Virus record (IMG/VR): IMGVR_UViG_3300005466_000025
Span: 1-64,000 of that record
Source: a virus
Length of the DNA: 64,000 nucleotides
Direction: 5' to 3' (one strand)
The notes beneath the pieces are model-generated. The model was not told the DNA's origin. It did not search any database and was given only the letters and a program-made list of their open reading frames with translations. This document shows, one piece after another, positions 24,422-32,684 of the stretch (position 1 is the stretch's first letter; each line of letters begins with the position of its first letter). The position numbers and the translations under genes are program-made.

Positions 24422-26254
24422 TTAACCTGGGGCCACCACCCCACCGTTATCCCAAACGTTTCCACTCCACACATTTCCGGAACGTGTTGTTGAGAAGTCC
24501 GTGATTGGCCCGTAGGCTGCACACAAACCATTGGAACCGCGCTGGAACACGTTATTTGTGAACTTCTGGTTTGTCGCGTTAGTTGGGTCCGATGAGTATG
24601 GCTTGCCGCCTGTGTCTCCACCGTAGGCGCAGAATCCGGAACCAATACTTGCAACAAATAGATTTCCGTCAACTGTATTGTTCTTGATCGGAACAAAGTC
24701 AGGATATCCAGTCAGATCGGCGGAACATCCAATTTCACTGTTAACAAATGGTCCAGTATATGAACAATGAAGCGAGTTGTGGCGAATTGTGGCATTCTGT
24801 TCCTCACGCACCGATGATGCGTGGGCCTTGTTGCTTGCGTCAGGCCACAGATTTGTACCATGGAAATAATTATCCTGAATCAAGCAAGGGCCAGGGGCCT
24901 CACAATATGCGGCCCTGTTGGAATTGATTAGCTCCGTTCTGAGAACGGTATAGTTTGTTCCAGTTATTCCACAGTCAGTTGTGGCATTATTTGGATCGCC
25001 GCAGGCGTACTTCCCGGCCGGACACGACCCGTTAGAACACGCCGGGTACTGCACCCCGCTGTCAATGAACGAGTCCTGCACGGTGAATGATGGGGTTCCA
25101 TTGCTTTGAACAATTCCACCGTTGAGATATGAATTCTTCAGAACGAATCCACTTGCCCGAACATCAATTGTTCTACAATTAACAACCATTGAGTCAATCA
25201 CGAAGTTCTGGGTTGTGATTGTGCAGGAACCAGTGTATGTTGGCATTGTTGATGCCGCAGCATTTGGCCCTGTGTTTGATGGTCCAGGGAAACATCCTCC
25301 TGCATTATCCGGACCGTCTGGGGTGTTGGGGGTGCTTGATGCACATGTTCCTCCACCTCCGCCGCCGCCATTTGAGACAGTCACTGTAACAGGGGTTGCC
25401 ACACCAACATTTCCGGCTGTATCAGCAGCACGGGAACCGAATGTGTGGGAACCGTTGGAGATTGTGGCCGTATCAAAGGATACTGAATATGGGGCCACTG
25501 TATCATTGGTGAATGTTGTTCCGTCAAGCTGGAATGTTACATTCTGAATTCCACCTGGATCGGTTGCAGTTGAGGATACCGTAATTGATCCTGATACCGT
25601 TGATCCATTGGTAGGTGAGGTAACTGTGACAACTGGGGGAGTTGTATCCGCAGTTGAACATGAGCTAGTCGCAACAGTCAATGTTGAAGTTGCTGAATTG
25701 TTTCCTGCGGCATCCTTGGCTCTAACACCAGCGGTATATGTTGTTCCACAGGTAAGTCCTGTGTTGTTGAAACTTAGACTTGTTGTTGTTCCAAGGCTTA
25801 CGCCATTTCTAAATACCTCATAGCCTGTTACACCAACATTATCAGTTGAGGCACCCCATGAAAAGTTATAGCTTGTTTGTGTGCTTGTTGACGCCAATCC
25901 TGTTGGTGTCGATGGGGCTGTTGTATCAGTTGGAGGGGCAACGGGTCCTGATCTTCCGCTTGTTCCCTCAACTATTGCGGCAACCTTGTAATCATATGAA
26001 CCCTTGGTAAATTTTATTGTTGTTTTGTTGGGATCATTTGTTCTTGAGACAAGAACCCAATCACTTGTTGCCGATGCCTTCGTGAAATATAGATAACCAT
26101 ACCCCGTCTGAGATGGATAGCTATATGTTACTGAATTTGTATTCTGTGAAACCAAAGTTAGTTGAAACTCATCTGCCGCCATCGCACTAGTTATCACGAA
26201 GGGAATCGCAATAGCTGCGACCATTGCGGCAACAATCGTCTTATAACTCTTCAT
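24422..26254 (-). CDS. secreted multidomain protein with beta-helix
   Basis: 610 aa. Residues 1-26 form a classical Sec signal peptide ending AMA. It is followed by a beta domain, a fibronectin type III domain (about 112-200, APSTPTGLAS, FSWGASTDNVGVTGYEVFR), an Ig-like domain (about 205-295, TPPVVTVTSPTNGSTVSG), a Gly linker, and a C-terminal parallel beta-helix (about 335-610, FVLKNSYLNGGIV, YTVLRTELINSNRA, IRHNSLHCSYTGPF). Several Cys pairs suit an extracellular protein. AAAGGAG precedes ATG. A signal peptide makes a virion role unlikely and points to export by the infected host cell, perhaps as a polysaccharide-active or adhesive protein. Confidence 0.85.
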   Translation of the reverse strand: MKSYKTIVAAMVAAIAIPFVITSAMAADEFQLTLVSQNTNSVTYSYPSQTGYGYLYFTKASATSDWVLVSRTNDPNKTTIKFTKGSYDYKVAAIVEGTSGRSGPVAPPTDTTAPSTPTGLASTSTQTSYNFSWGASTDNVGVTGYEVFRNGVSLGTTTSLSFNNTGLTCGTTYTAGVRAKDAAGNNSATSTLTVATSSCSTADTTPPVVTVTSPTNGSTVSGSITVSSTATDPGGIQNVTFQLDGTTFTNDTVAPYSVSFDTATISNGSHTFGSRAADTAGNVGVATPVTVTVSNGGGGGGGTCASSTPNTPDGPDNAGGCFPGPSNTGPNAAASTMPTYTGSCTITTQNFVIDSMVVNCRTIDVRASGFVLKNSYLNGGIVQSNGTPSFTVQDSFIDSGVQYPACSNGSCPAGKYACGDPNNATTDCGITGTNYTVLRTELINSNRAAYCEAPGPCLIQDNYFHGTNLWPDASNKAHASSVREEQNATIRHNSLHCSYTGPFVNSEIGCSADLTGYPDFVPIKNNTVDGNLFVASIGSGFCAYGGDTGGKPYSSDPTNATNQKFTNNVFQRGSNGLCAAYGPITDFSTTRSGNVWSGNVWDNGGVVAPG

Positions 26255-26264
26255 AATACTCCTT

Positions 26265-26540
26265 TCAATTCCCCTCTTTCAATAGTTTTATGGCCGTCTG
26301 GATTCTCCCTCTCAAATGGGGTTTCTCCTCGGCCCTTTTCTGAAGCTTTTCAATTTTACGGGTTAGCTTGATATCCTTAATTGTAGCAGTATGGGAGTAT
26401 CTGTTGAGCCTACAAATGGGGCATACAATATAGACGGTAACAAAGTTTTTATCCTTCTTACCGTGGTCTATTCTGTACTCGGCAATCCCATTACATCTTG
26501 GACAGTGTATCTTTTCCAAAACCTTTAGTTCAAATGGCAT
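26265..26540 (-). CDS. zinc-ribbon protein
   Basis: 91 aa. CPRC (13-16) and CPIC (about 40-43) form a zinc ribbon, followed by a basic helical tail (TRKIEKLQKRAEEKPHLRGR). It overlaps nothing and precedes the secreted protein gene. Function unknown. Confidence 0.7.
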   Translation of the reverse strand: MPFELKVLEKIHCPRCNGIAEYRIDHGKKDKNFVTVYIVCPICRLNRYSHTATIKDIKLTRKIEKLQKRAEEKPHLRGRIQTAIKLLKEGN

Positions 26541-26547
26541 TTATTTA

Positions 26548-27285
26548 TTATGTCCCTAGTAAGCTCGCGGAGAACCAGGCATTAGCACAGTTGAGGGAGC
26601 CGGACGTGCTTTGGAACACCTGAAGCTCTATGAAGTCTCCGACCGACAGCAAATATACGGCGTGGGCGTGAAGCGTCGTTCCGAATCCCGGTCCTGGCGG
26701 TATAAGGACCGTGCCGATGGCCGTAGTGTTGTTCAGTAGAATCTGCACGCCCCGTGTTCCGTTCGTATTCAGGTCGAATGATGCCTCGGCTGCTATCAAG
26801 TAGTAGCCCGCTTTGCCGGACGGGATGGTTATTCTGGTGTTATTTGTCGAAGTGTCATGGAAACTGTTTGTGTCATACGTGTCGGCGGCGTTAAACTGTA
26901 CAGATTGGAAGGAACTCGCGCTGATACTCTGTGCGGTGCTGCGTACTGCGCGGACGCCTACGAACACGGATGTAGTAGGATATTCAGCGGCGGCCTCCTG
27001 AATGGCAGCCTGAACGTCAGTTGCGGAAATTGTTCCCGCTGGTGAAAACGTTACATCGGCGGCTGATCCGCTGAATGATGATCCACCCCCTGAGGAAATT
27101 GTTCTTGGATATCCTGATGGCGCTGAGGACACGGTAACCGCATTTGCATCGTCTAATCCATGAATTTGATTGGCAATTGGGTCATTATTGTTGTATGTGG
27201 CGTCCGGAATTGTCACGGAACCACTTGGAGGAAGGGGATATCCTCCTACATAGTAATAATTTGATGTGGTATTTGTCAGAAGCAT
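26548..27285 (-). CDS. C1q/TNF-like tail-fibre or surface protein
   Basis: 245 aa from ATG 27285, chosen because the promoter starts transcription near 27320. The C-terminal half (about 125-245) has the jelly-roll signs of C1q-like domains (AGYYLIAAEASFD, TLHAHAVYLLSVGDFIELQVFQS). The middle (SAADVTFSPAGTISATDVQAAIQEA) is a repeat commonly found in phage fibres. The 3' half is GC-rich, the 5' part AT-rich. Confidence 0.75.
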   Translation of the reverse strand: MLLTNTTSNYYYVGGYPLPPSGSVTIPDATYNNNDPIANQIHGLDDANAVTVSSAPSGYPRTISSGGGSSFSGSAADVTFSPAGTISATDVQAAIQEAAAEYPTTSVFVGVRAVRSTAQSISASSFQSVQFNAADTYDTNSFHDTSTNNTRITIPSGKAGYYLIAAEASFDLNTNGTRGVQILLNNTTAIGTVLIPPGPGFGTTLHAHAVYLLSVGDFIELQVFQSTSGSLNCANAWFSASLLGT

Positions 27286-27326
27286 AGTTGAATTCACAAT
27301 AACAGAAAAATGGCTAAAAACACCTG

Positions 27327-27356
27327 ATATTAGGCCCAACTCTCGCAAAAAGTCAA
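27327..27356 (-). promoter_or_regulatory. sigma-70-type promoter
   Basis: TTGACT (27356-27351) and TAATAT (27332-27327) are separated by 18 nt on the minus strand, upstream of the C1q-like gene. It is the best classical two-box promoter in the window and stands just after a terminator. Confidence 0.7.
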
Positions 27357-27360
27357 TAAA

Positions 27361-27387
27361 AACGAGAAAAGGCCCATAAATGGGCCT
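27361..27387 (-). terminator. intrinsic terminator
   Basis: In minus-strand RNA the stem AGGCCCA/TGGGCCT with loop TTTA is followed by TTTCTCGTTTTT. It ends the phosphoesterase operon. Confidence 0.75.
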
Positions 27388-27424
27388 CAACTCCTATAAC
27401 TATTGATTTTTTAAGTGAAAAACG

Positions 27425-27958
27425 CTAAAAAGGCACGTTGAACTTCGTCAAAATTGAGCCTAGCTTTACGGGGTGATAGTTTGTGACCTCAATTGAGACA
27501 TTCTCATAGATTCCGTCTGGATTTACACTGGGGGAGAATTTTGAGTTCAGCGGATTGTTATGAATGTGCCCATGGATGTTAATGTCCCAATACTCAGTTG
27601 TTGGATGGTCCGGATAATGTGAAAAGTAAAACTTCACTCCGGAAAATTCCTGAATGAAGGGATCAATAATTTCAAAGATTCCCTTGTACACCTTCATAGA
27701 ACTTGAGTGATCATGGTTTCCCTTAATGAGAAGTTTTCGCCCTGGAAGATATTTAATTTCCTCAGCCCAACTATAAATCTCCCTTTTGTTTCCAAAGGCA
27801 ACATCACCCAGATGCAGAATAAGGTCGCCACCCTGAACGGACTCCCTCCAATTCCTTAAAATAACATCCTCATGATTAAACGGCCGATTACAAAAACGAA
27901 TTATATTTTTATGGCCGAAATGGGTGTCACTAATTATCCATGTATTTTCATCTATCAT
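27425..27958 (-). CDS. calcineurin-like metallophosphoesterase
   Basis: 177 aa, compact type. Motifs in order: SDTHFGH, LGDVAFG, GNHDHS, FSHYP and HGHIHNN. Proteins of this type are common in phages and act on small phosphodiesters or phosphate esters; substrate unknown. Its start overlaps the 50-aa gene upstream by 4 nt. Confidence 0.9.
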   Translation of the reverse strand: MIDENTWIISDTHFGHKNIIRFCNRPFNHEDVILRNWRESVQGGDLILHLGDVAFGNKREIYSWAEEIKYLPGRKLLIKGNHDHSSSMKVYKGIFEIIDPFIQEFSGVKFYFSHYPDHPTTEYWDINIHGHIHNNPLNSKFSPSVNPDGIYENVSIEVTNYHPVKLGSILTKFNVPF

Positions 27959-28107
27959 TTCTTTGGTATATCCAATGTGATTTTATCTGGCTTTCCAACA
28001 CTAAGCCATGTTTGATTGTCAAGGATCACCTGAGGTTCCCCTTTGCGCCAATCACCAAATCTCTGTACGGCGCTACCGGGCTTTGACTTTTGGCGGTCCA
28101 AGCGCAT
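27955..28107 (-). CDS. basic 50-aa hypothetical protein
   Basis: Start at ATG 28107 with GAGAGG upstream; an earlier start at 28152 is possible but buried in the neighbour. The protein (RLDRQKSKPGSAVQRFGDW) is basic with one aromatic beta segment. Coupled to the phosphoesterase. Confidence 0.65.
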   Translation of the reverse strand: MRLDRQKSKPGSAVQRFGDWRKGEPQVILDNQTWLSVGKPDKITLDIPKK

Positions 28108-28573
28108 ATGGATTTTCCTCTCCGTTTTCCAACTTAACCTTGACCCACTCATTCACATCAACAGGAATGCTTGGCTCCCTTGCTTGTTGATTGATGTAGG
28201 GAATATCCCTTTCCTCAAGGGGAACAGGATCATCGGTAAGGGCAGCCACATGAAAGATATAGCGGTAATTATCCTTCTCGTCCCTTCTATAGAAAATAAT
28301 GTGTCGTTCCTTTAGAACAACAACATCGTCCTCCCTTAGAATTGATTCCCCCTCATCCTTCTTCCAGGGTAATTTTCCTGGTTTGTCAAATCCATGAATG
28401 AGGGCATCAAGAAGTCCCTTGGCTGTCAATCTGCTATGATTGGCCTCAAACTCATCTCTCTGTCTGCGCTCAACTTCCCTTGCTAGTTGATGAAGCTGAT
28501 CCGACATTTCCTTAAAGCCCATTTCCCAAAGCTCATCAGCCTTGGCTCTGATTTCAAGTGCGTTGTCCTTCAT
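28073..28573 (-). CDS. hypothetical protein with N-terminal coiled coil
   Basis: 166 aa from ATG 28573. A helical charged N-terminus (ALEIRAKADELWEMGFKEMSDQL) is followed by alpha/beta sequence containing LKERHIIFYRRDEKDNYRYIF. No family recognised. No ribosome site; a promoter with a 6-nt spacing to the ATG explains this start. Confidence 0.7.
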   Translation of the reverse strand: MKDNALEIRAKADELWEMGFKEMSDQLHQLAREVERRQRDEFEANHSRLTAKGLLDALIHGFDKPGKLPWKKDEGESILREDDVVVLKERHIIFYRRDEKDNYRYIFHVAALTDDPVPLEERDIPYINQQAREPSIPVDVNEWVKVKLENGEENPYALGPPKVKAR

Positions 28574-28588
28574 GGGCACATTGTACCA
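28574..28588 (-). promoter_or_regulatory. extended -10 leaderless promoter (divergent pair, left)
   Basis: Minus strand TGG-TACAAT is followed by 6 nt and ATG 28573. Confidence 0.6.
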
Positions 28589-28624
28589 TATACGGTGGCT
28601 CATCATCGTTTCCTTACAATCTCC

Positions 28625-28639
28625 TGCTATACTACCCGC
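28625..28639 (+). promoter_or_regulatory. extended -10 leaderless promoter (divergent pair, right)
   Basis: TGC-TATACT (28625-28633) is followed by 6 nt and ATG 28640. Only about 66 bp separate the two divergent start codons. Confidence 0.65.
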
Positions 28640-28846
28640 ATGGAAAAACCGGCCGTGGTGATAATCAAGGACGACCGAGGAAAGGTTGTCTACATGCAAT
28701 ATATTGACATGAGGGACATTGAATCCTACAAGGAGATTTTGTGGCGCATGATTGATGATTCCATACAAATTGAAACCCCTGAAGGGGAGACATATTACAC
28801 CATGCCGGAATATGTCCAGAATCTTTTGAGGAAGGGAAAGAAATGA
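28640..28846 (+). CDS. hypothetical protein
   Basis: 68 aa, alpha/beta (AVVIIKDDRGKVVYMQYIDM). First gene of a plus-strand run of overlapping small genes. No Shine-Dalgarno sequence; probable leaderless start. No family recognised. Confidence 0.65.
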   Translation: MEKPAVVIIKDDRGKVVYMQYIDMRDIESYKEILWRMIDDSIQIETPEGETYYTMPEYVQNLLRKGKK

Positions 28847-29133
28847 CAGACGATGCAGTATTCGCAAACGCACGGCGTTGCCCTCCCGGATCGACACACC
28901 GGATTCTGATTGATGAAATCGACCAGCTACGGGCAGCCCTGGAACGAATCCGCGACGCGACCAAGGGATACCCGATCTTCATCGGCTTCTGGGAGATAGC
29001 GAACGCCGCCCTCGCTGGCGTGCAGGCCAAGGACGAAGGCGAAGGATGCGAGTACCACCACCCGATCCGCGTGAAGGGGTGTCGCTACTGCGACGAGGGC
29101 GTGCAGACCAAGGAACATGATGATGTTCGCTGA
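28843..29133 (+). CDS. hypothetical protein in a GC-rich patch
   Basis: 96 aa. An N-terminal helix (DEIDQLRAALERIRDAT) is followed by a Cys/His cluster (CEYHHPIRVKGCRYCDEG) that could bind zinc. The gene is markedly GC-richer than its neighbours with abrupt edges, suggesting recent acquisition from a GC-rich genome. ATGA overlap with the preceding gene. Confidence 0.7.
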   Translation: MTDDAVFANARRCPPGSTHRILIDEIDQLRAALERIRDATKGYPIFIGFWEIANAALAGVQAKDEGEGCEYHHPIRVKGCRYCDEGVQTKEHDDVR

Positions 29134-29365
29134 ATCCTACAGAAAGGCATTTAATGATTGGTGGTTTTATCACTACATGAAAAATCTATGGGGATTTACC
29201 CAAAAGGAGATGGAGGAAATTAGTGACTATAAGCCCGGAAGCCCATTTGTGGAGGGGGCCAAAACACGGGCCTTTAATCAGGTTCCCTTCGTTGACCAAA
29301 ACGATGTGAGTGGTACATATAATTTTGGTGATCCCGGAGATGAGGATGATGGCAAAAAGAAATAA
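29117..29365 (+). CDS. hypothetical protein
   Basis: 82 aa (start possibly 29120 or 29123). Aromatic-rich N-terminus (YRKAFNDWWFYHYMKNLWGF) and an acidic/basic tail (GDPGDEDDGKKK). The base composition returns to AT-rich within it. No family recognised. Confidence 0.6.
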   Translation: MMMFAESYRKAFNDWWFYHYMKNLWGFTQKEMEEISDYKPGSPFVEGAKTRAFNQVPFVDQNDVSGTYNFGDPGDEDDGKKK

Positions 29366-29567
29366 CAAGGCCACCCTCATTCTTATCAATATGGTCACAA
29401 ACAAGATCATTGGATACTATGCCCTAACTGAGGCCGATCTTATTGAATTGGATGGGGCCAAATATTTATCAGCCAACCCCCAATACACCAAAAAGGATTT
29501 AGGGGTTTCCCTGGACAAGTGGGGGATTAATATACCCGATGTTAATGAGGTTCCCGAATGGCTTTGA
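29349..29567 (+). CDS. hypothetical protein
   Basis: 72 aa from ATG 29349; upstream in-frame ATGs at 29340 and 29346 are alternatives. Beta-rich (ATLILINMVTNKIIGYYAL). Overlaps both neighbours, typical of this run. Confidence 0.6.
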   Translation: MAKRNNKATLILINMVTNKIIGYYALTEADLIELDGAKYLSANPQYTKKDLGVSLDKWGINIPDVNEVPEWL

Positions 29568-29842
29568 TCAAGGAATGGTATGTTGGATATAGGAATGAGA
29601 AGGGGGAGGTTAGAATTTCCCCTTTGGCGGTTCGTGGGGATGAGAAGACGGCAAGGGAACACTTTGAATACCTTTGTACCGATTGGCGGGACTATATGGA
29701 GGAGGAGGCAGCCAAGGAGGATTTGAATAAAACCAACTGGTCAACTATGACCCTGGCTGAAAAGAAGAAGGAAAGAATCCTCCTTCTATCAAGGGAGGTA
29801 TCCCCATATACAATTGAGGAGGAGGCACCGGATTGGGAGTAG
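29558..29842 (+). CDS. hypothetical protein
   Basis: 94 aa, starting with a W/Y-rich strand pair (IKEWYVGYRNEKGEVRISPL), then a helical segment (KTAREHFEYLCTDWRDYMEEE). The arrangement resembles the small W-strand/AREA-helix proteins seen at 30357, 48505 and 55970. Function unknown. Confidence 0.6.
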   Translation: MALIKEWYVGYRNEKGEVRISPLAVRGDEKTAREHFEYLCTDWRDYMEEEAAKEDLNKTNWSTMTLAEKKKERILLLSREVSPYTIEEEAPDWE

Positions 29843-29988
29843 ACAAAAAGAAGATTTGGATTCCCACAACCAAAACAATGGTCACGGTCAAGAACGATGG
29901 GATTGTTCACATCTGGGATGAGATTGAAATGAATTTGGTGCCAATCAAAAAGGCAATTACCGGATTTGGAGATAAGGAGGTATCATGA
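29833..29988 (+). CDS. 51-aa hypothetical protein with TTG start
   Basis: TTG 29833 lies 7 nt after GAGGAGG inside the end of the preceding gene. The product (VDKKKIWIPTTKTMVTVKND) is beta-rich. It ends with an ATGA overlap to the next gene. Confidence 0.6.
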   Translation: MGVDKKKIWIPTTKTMVTVKNDGIVHIWDEIEMNLVPIKKAITGFGDKEVS

Positions 29989-30197
29989 TAAATTCAGAAG
30001 GGGACAAGGCATATATTAGGATTCCACCCTGTGATTTGGAAAGTGTTGAGGATAATAGATCAAAGGGCAATTTCTATATAAACAAAGGGGACTTGATTGC
30101 CTGGATTAGGGGTGCCGCCCTAAAGACAACTGATCCAGGCGCAAGTATGGGTTTTGAACTTTTGGCCGATGAGATAGAGAAACTGAGAAAACAGTGA
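29985..30197 (+). CDS. hypothetical protein
   Basis: 70 aa with AAGGAGG before ATG. Contains GDLIAWIRGAALKTTDPGA and a final helix. No family recognised. Confidence 0.6.
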   Translation: MINSEGDKAYIRIPPCDLESVEDNRSKGNFYINKGDLIAWIRGAALKTTDPGASMGFELLADEIEKLRKQ

Positions 30198-30364
30198 AGA
30201 CCGTTGTGGAACATAAACTTGTTTCCGAAAAAATGAATGTGACAGGATATGCTGGTCTAGGTCTTTGCATTAGATGTAGGGATGTTCCCCATCCAAGGGG
30301 ATTATGTATAACTTCGGGCAAATGCTGGTTCTGTGAATTTGATAGGGGGTATCTGTATGCCTGA
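30194..30364 (+). CDS. 56-aa zinc-binding miniprotein
   Basis: GTG start overlapping the previous stop. The Cys pattern C-I-R-C...C-ITSGK-CWFC gives a four/five-Cys zinc knuckle (GLCIRCRDVPHPRGLC). One of many small Zn proteins in this genome. Confidence 0.6.
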   Translation: MKTVVEHKLVSEKMNVTGYAGLGLCIRCRDVPHPRGLCITSGKCWFCEFDRGYLYA

Positions 30365-30590
30365 TTATGTATGTGAGGTACAATCCAAATCATATAACGG
30401 GAAACCAAATAGAAACTGGAATTGTGTTGTTGAGGCGGATACACACCAACAGGCCGCCGAAAGGGTAATCCTAAGTCACTTTGAAAAAGGGGCAAAGGTA
30501 ACAGTAAGGGAAATCAAACCTGAGAGAGGCAAGGGATACTGGATTGAAAAGAGGGCGGTTGTAACAACGGAGGTTGTACTTGTTGACTGA
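30357..30590 (+). CDS. hypothetical small alpha/beta protein
   Basis: 77 aa from ATG 30357 preceded by AGGGGG. The core WNCVVEADTHQQAAERVIL has the W-strand followed by T-x-E-A-type helix seen in several other small proteins here. Overlaps both neighbours. Confidence 0.6.
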   Translation: MPDYVCEVQSKSYNGKPNRNWNCVVEADTHQQAAERVILSHFEKGAKVTVREIKPERGKGYWIEKRAVVTTEVVLVD

Positions 30591-30798
30591 CTTTGATATC
30601 AAGTCCCAGTTGGGTTATCACTATGTCCTAGCCAATCTACAGGACAAACGAATTCTGGGCCGATATAAAATAGCAACCCTAGGGGATGCCCATAAGGATA
30701 GGGAGGAATACCTAAAGAGGTATCCCATGTATCATCCATCAAAAATTGTTATATGGGCGGATACCTGGGGATGGGTTGAGGCGGGTTTTGAGAGGTGA
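30580..30798 (+). CDS. hypothetical protein with TTG start
   Basis: 72 aa from TTG 30580, 6 nt after CGGAGG; TTG 30574 is too close. Contains YHYVLANLQDKRILGRYKIA and VIWADTWGWVEAGF. No family recognised. Confidence 0.55.
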   Translation: MLTDFDIKSQLGYHYVLANLQDKRILGRYKIATLGDAHKDREEYLKRYPMYHPSKIVIWADTWGWVEAGFER

Positions 30799-31010
30799 GT
30801 GAGATGGGGGACTTTAGATTTGTAAGGGCCAATGAATGTGGTCACCACCCTGTTTTCCCATTTGGGGCCAAGAATACATTTTGTTTGGAACAATACTACG
30901 GGGAAGATGAATACGGGGAGTTATGGGTAAGTGTCGGGTACATGCCTCAGGATAGGGTTGTGAGGTTAATCCAATCCTATTGGAGGCTATTAAAAATAAA
31001 TACTCGATGA
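30795..31010 (+). CDS. hypothetical protein, last gene before the island
   Basis: 71 aa from GTG 30795. Contains FVRANECGHHPVFPFGAKN and a C-terminal helix. Base composition changes abruptly just after its stop. Confidence 0.55.
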   Translation: MSEMGDFRFVRANECGHHPVFPFGAKNTFCLEQYYGEDEYGELWVSVGYMPQDRVVRLIQSYWRLLKINTR

Positions 31011-32204
31011 GTACCTGATGATCCCAACACCACTGTTGCCGGCTTTGAAAACAGTAATTGGCCGGGGGGATTAAATCCGACATTTGTCGGTCGTTAGCGT
31101 TGTCCGGAGTGAATACTGGATTGCAATTGCCGGCCCGAATTTGCCGGTCTATTTCCCACCGAGCCCTGTATTCAAGGTGGAATACTACAATGCAACGAGC
31201 TCTTGGGATTTCCCACACATTCCATTCTGATATTGGTAGTGGAATTCCCCGATGGCCCGACTGCAAGTGTTGTCCGGTACGGGCAACAACGTGGGATGCC
31301 TGTATCCATGCCGATGTTACGTTCTGGACAACGTATCTGCAAGCCTAGCCATAGCATGCTGGAACCCCTATATACCCCTAGATACAACCCTCTACCTCGA
31401 ATCCCGCATGGATACAGGGATTGCGGGCAAACCCTCGAATAGGCTTGACTAGGGTACTTGCAAGTCATTACGCTACAGGAAGCACCGCCGCACGCGGCGA
31501 GTTGCTCCCCTGGTAGCGGTCGGCGTCGGGGGTGAGGGGTTCCGGGGCACATATCCCTCGGAATACCCGCCGAATTGCCCCCTCGGAATTCGGTCCCGGA
31601 ATTGCCTAGGCAATCGCATAAGGGGACGAAATGCCGGGTTGTTTTCCGCCCTGCATATGCCAACCAGACTTGCGTATCGACCGGGCAATTCCAGGGAGTC
31701 GATCCCCGAAACAAAGCCAATGATACGGGTTAATCCCTGCGGCCTAATCCGGGGTCAATTGTTCCACGCTAGGAAATGGACGGGGCGAACCCCTTATGCG
31801 AATTAGGTCAACCATTCTCTAACGATTCGTCGATTGAATGAGTCGCTACCTCGGAATTCCACAGTGAACGGCCCAGAAATGCAGGCCATCAATTCCAGCC
31901 GGCAATTCTCATCCCTCACAACTGAATTCCCGATTCCTAGCTAGCCCATTACTACTGTATTCCACGTTGTCAACGCTCAGAACCGCCTAAATCAGCGGTG
32001 GAACGCAGAACGGCCCATTTACTAGCGTATTCGAAGTTGAATACGGCCGACACTTGGGTAAAGATTCGCATATGGTGCGTACCGTTACTGCGGTTATCCG
32101 GGACGAAATAGGAAAGGCTGGCGTGAATGGACGTGGAAAACGGGCCGCTTAAATAGGGTTCGGTACGGTAGGGGCAAGGCTACCCTTTACCCTCTGAAAT
32201 TGGG
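31011..32204. other. gene-free, repeat-rich region at the island start
   Basis: I see no credible gene here: the longest reading frames are Cys/Pro/Arg-rich and lack ribosome sites. The stretch is rich in AATTCC/GGAATT words and inverted repeats. Examples are a 9-bp stem at about 31269-31289 (TGTTGTCCG/CGGGCAACA), arms 31299-31312/31405-31418, the palindrome ATTGCCTAGGCAAT at 31601-31614, arms 31606-31625/31790-31807, and GTATTC..GAATAC pairs near 31169 and 32029. Two degenerate direct copies of GCCCATTACTA..GTATTC lie at 31946 and 32015. It could be a structured RNA, a replication origin, or worn-down cassettes of the kind that follow. Confidence 0.6.
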
Positions 32205-32297
32205 TACGGGGGGTCACTTATGCGGGGTTTTCCTAGTCCTGTTTTCTCCCTGGGCAATTGACGGTGATTAATCGTGAGCCTAGGGAGTCAATTGGAT

Positions 32298-32655
32298 AAT
32301 CCCTCAATAATGCGTCGGGTGAATTAAACGCTGTTTACCCGAAAGGAAATACAATGTCTGATCTGAATACAGAGACTCCGTTTTACTTTCCTACTCGTGA
32401 GCTTATGAACATTGAGACGCTTATTTCGGCGCGAATTGCCGAGTGTAAGCAGGCCGCGATTAAGCAGCCACATAACGCTCACATTCATCTCGAAAGTGTG
32501 CCTAGCTATGAGATAATGGCACAGAGAATTCGGGATGAGATTTCCCGTCGGTTTGAGGGAATCCGGGCGCATAACAATGGCGCTCTTTTCACGGTTAATT
32601 CCGACCGCTAGGTACTAATCAGACTGAAATGCATCCGGCGCATTATCGAGGGATT
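32298..32655 (+). repeat. inverted-repeat bracket A around gene 32354
   Basis: Arms 32298-32319 and 32635-32655: 19 of 21 positions complementary, one of the two changes being a G-U pair. Confidence 0.8.
32354..32611 (+). CDS. island gene, hypothetical
   Basis: 85 aa, helical (LISARIAECKQAAIKQPHNA, EIMAQRIRDEISRRF). CCGAAAGGAAA upstream is the ribosome site shared by most island genes. Codon choice and composition differ from the 20-31 kb genes. No family recognised. Confidence 0.7.
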   Translation: MSDLNTETPFYFPTRELMNIETLISARIAECKQAAIKQPHNAHIHLESVPSYEIMAQRIRDEISRRFEGIRAHNNGALFTVNSDR

Positions 32656-32684
32656 GTCCTAAAACCGAAAGGAAATCCCAGAAA

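Noticed and set aside
31172-31720. 182-aa minus-strand frame in the gene-free region
   Set aside because: Cys/Pro/Arg-rich composition, no ribosome site, and no agreement with the strand of the surrounding genes.
31946-32046. CRISPR-like repeats
   Set aside because: Only two degenerate direct copies, without regular spacing or spacers of equal length.
31011-32340. tRNA genes in the gene-free region
   Set aside because: I looked for T-arm (GTTCRANNC) and paired acceptor stems and found none that fit; the stems present are unlike a cloverleaf.
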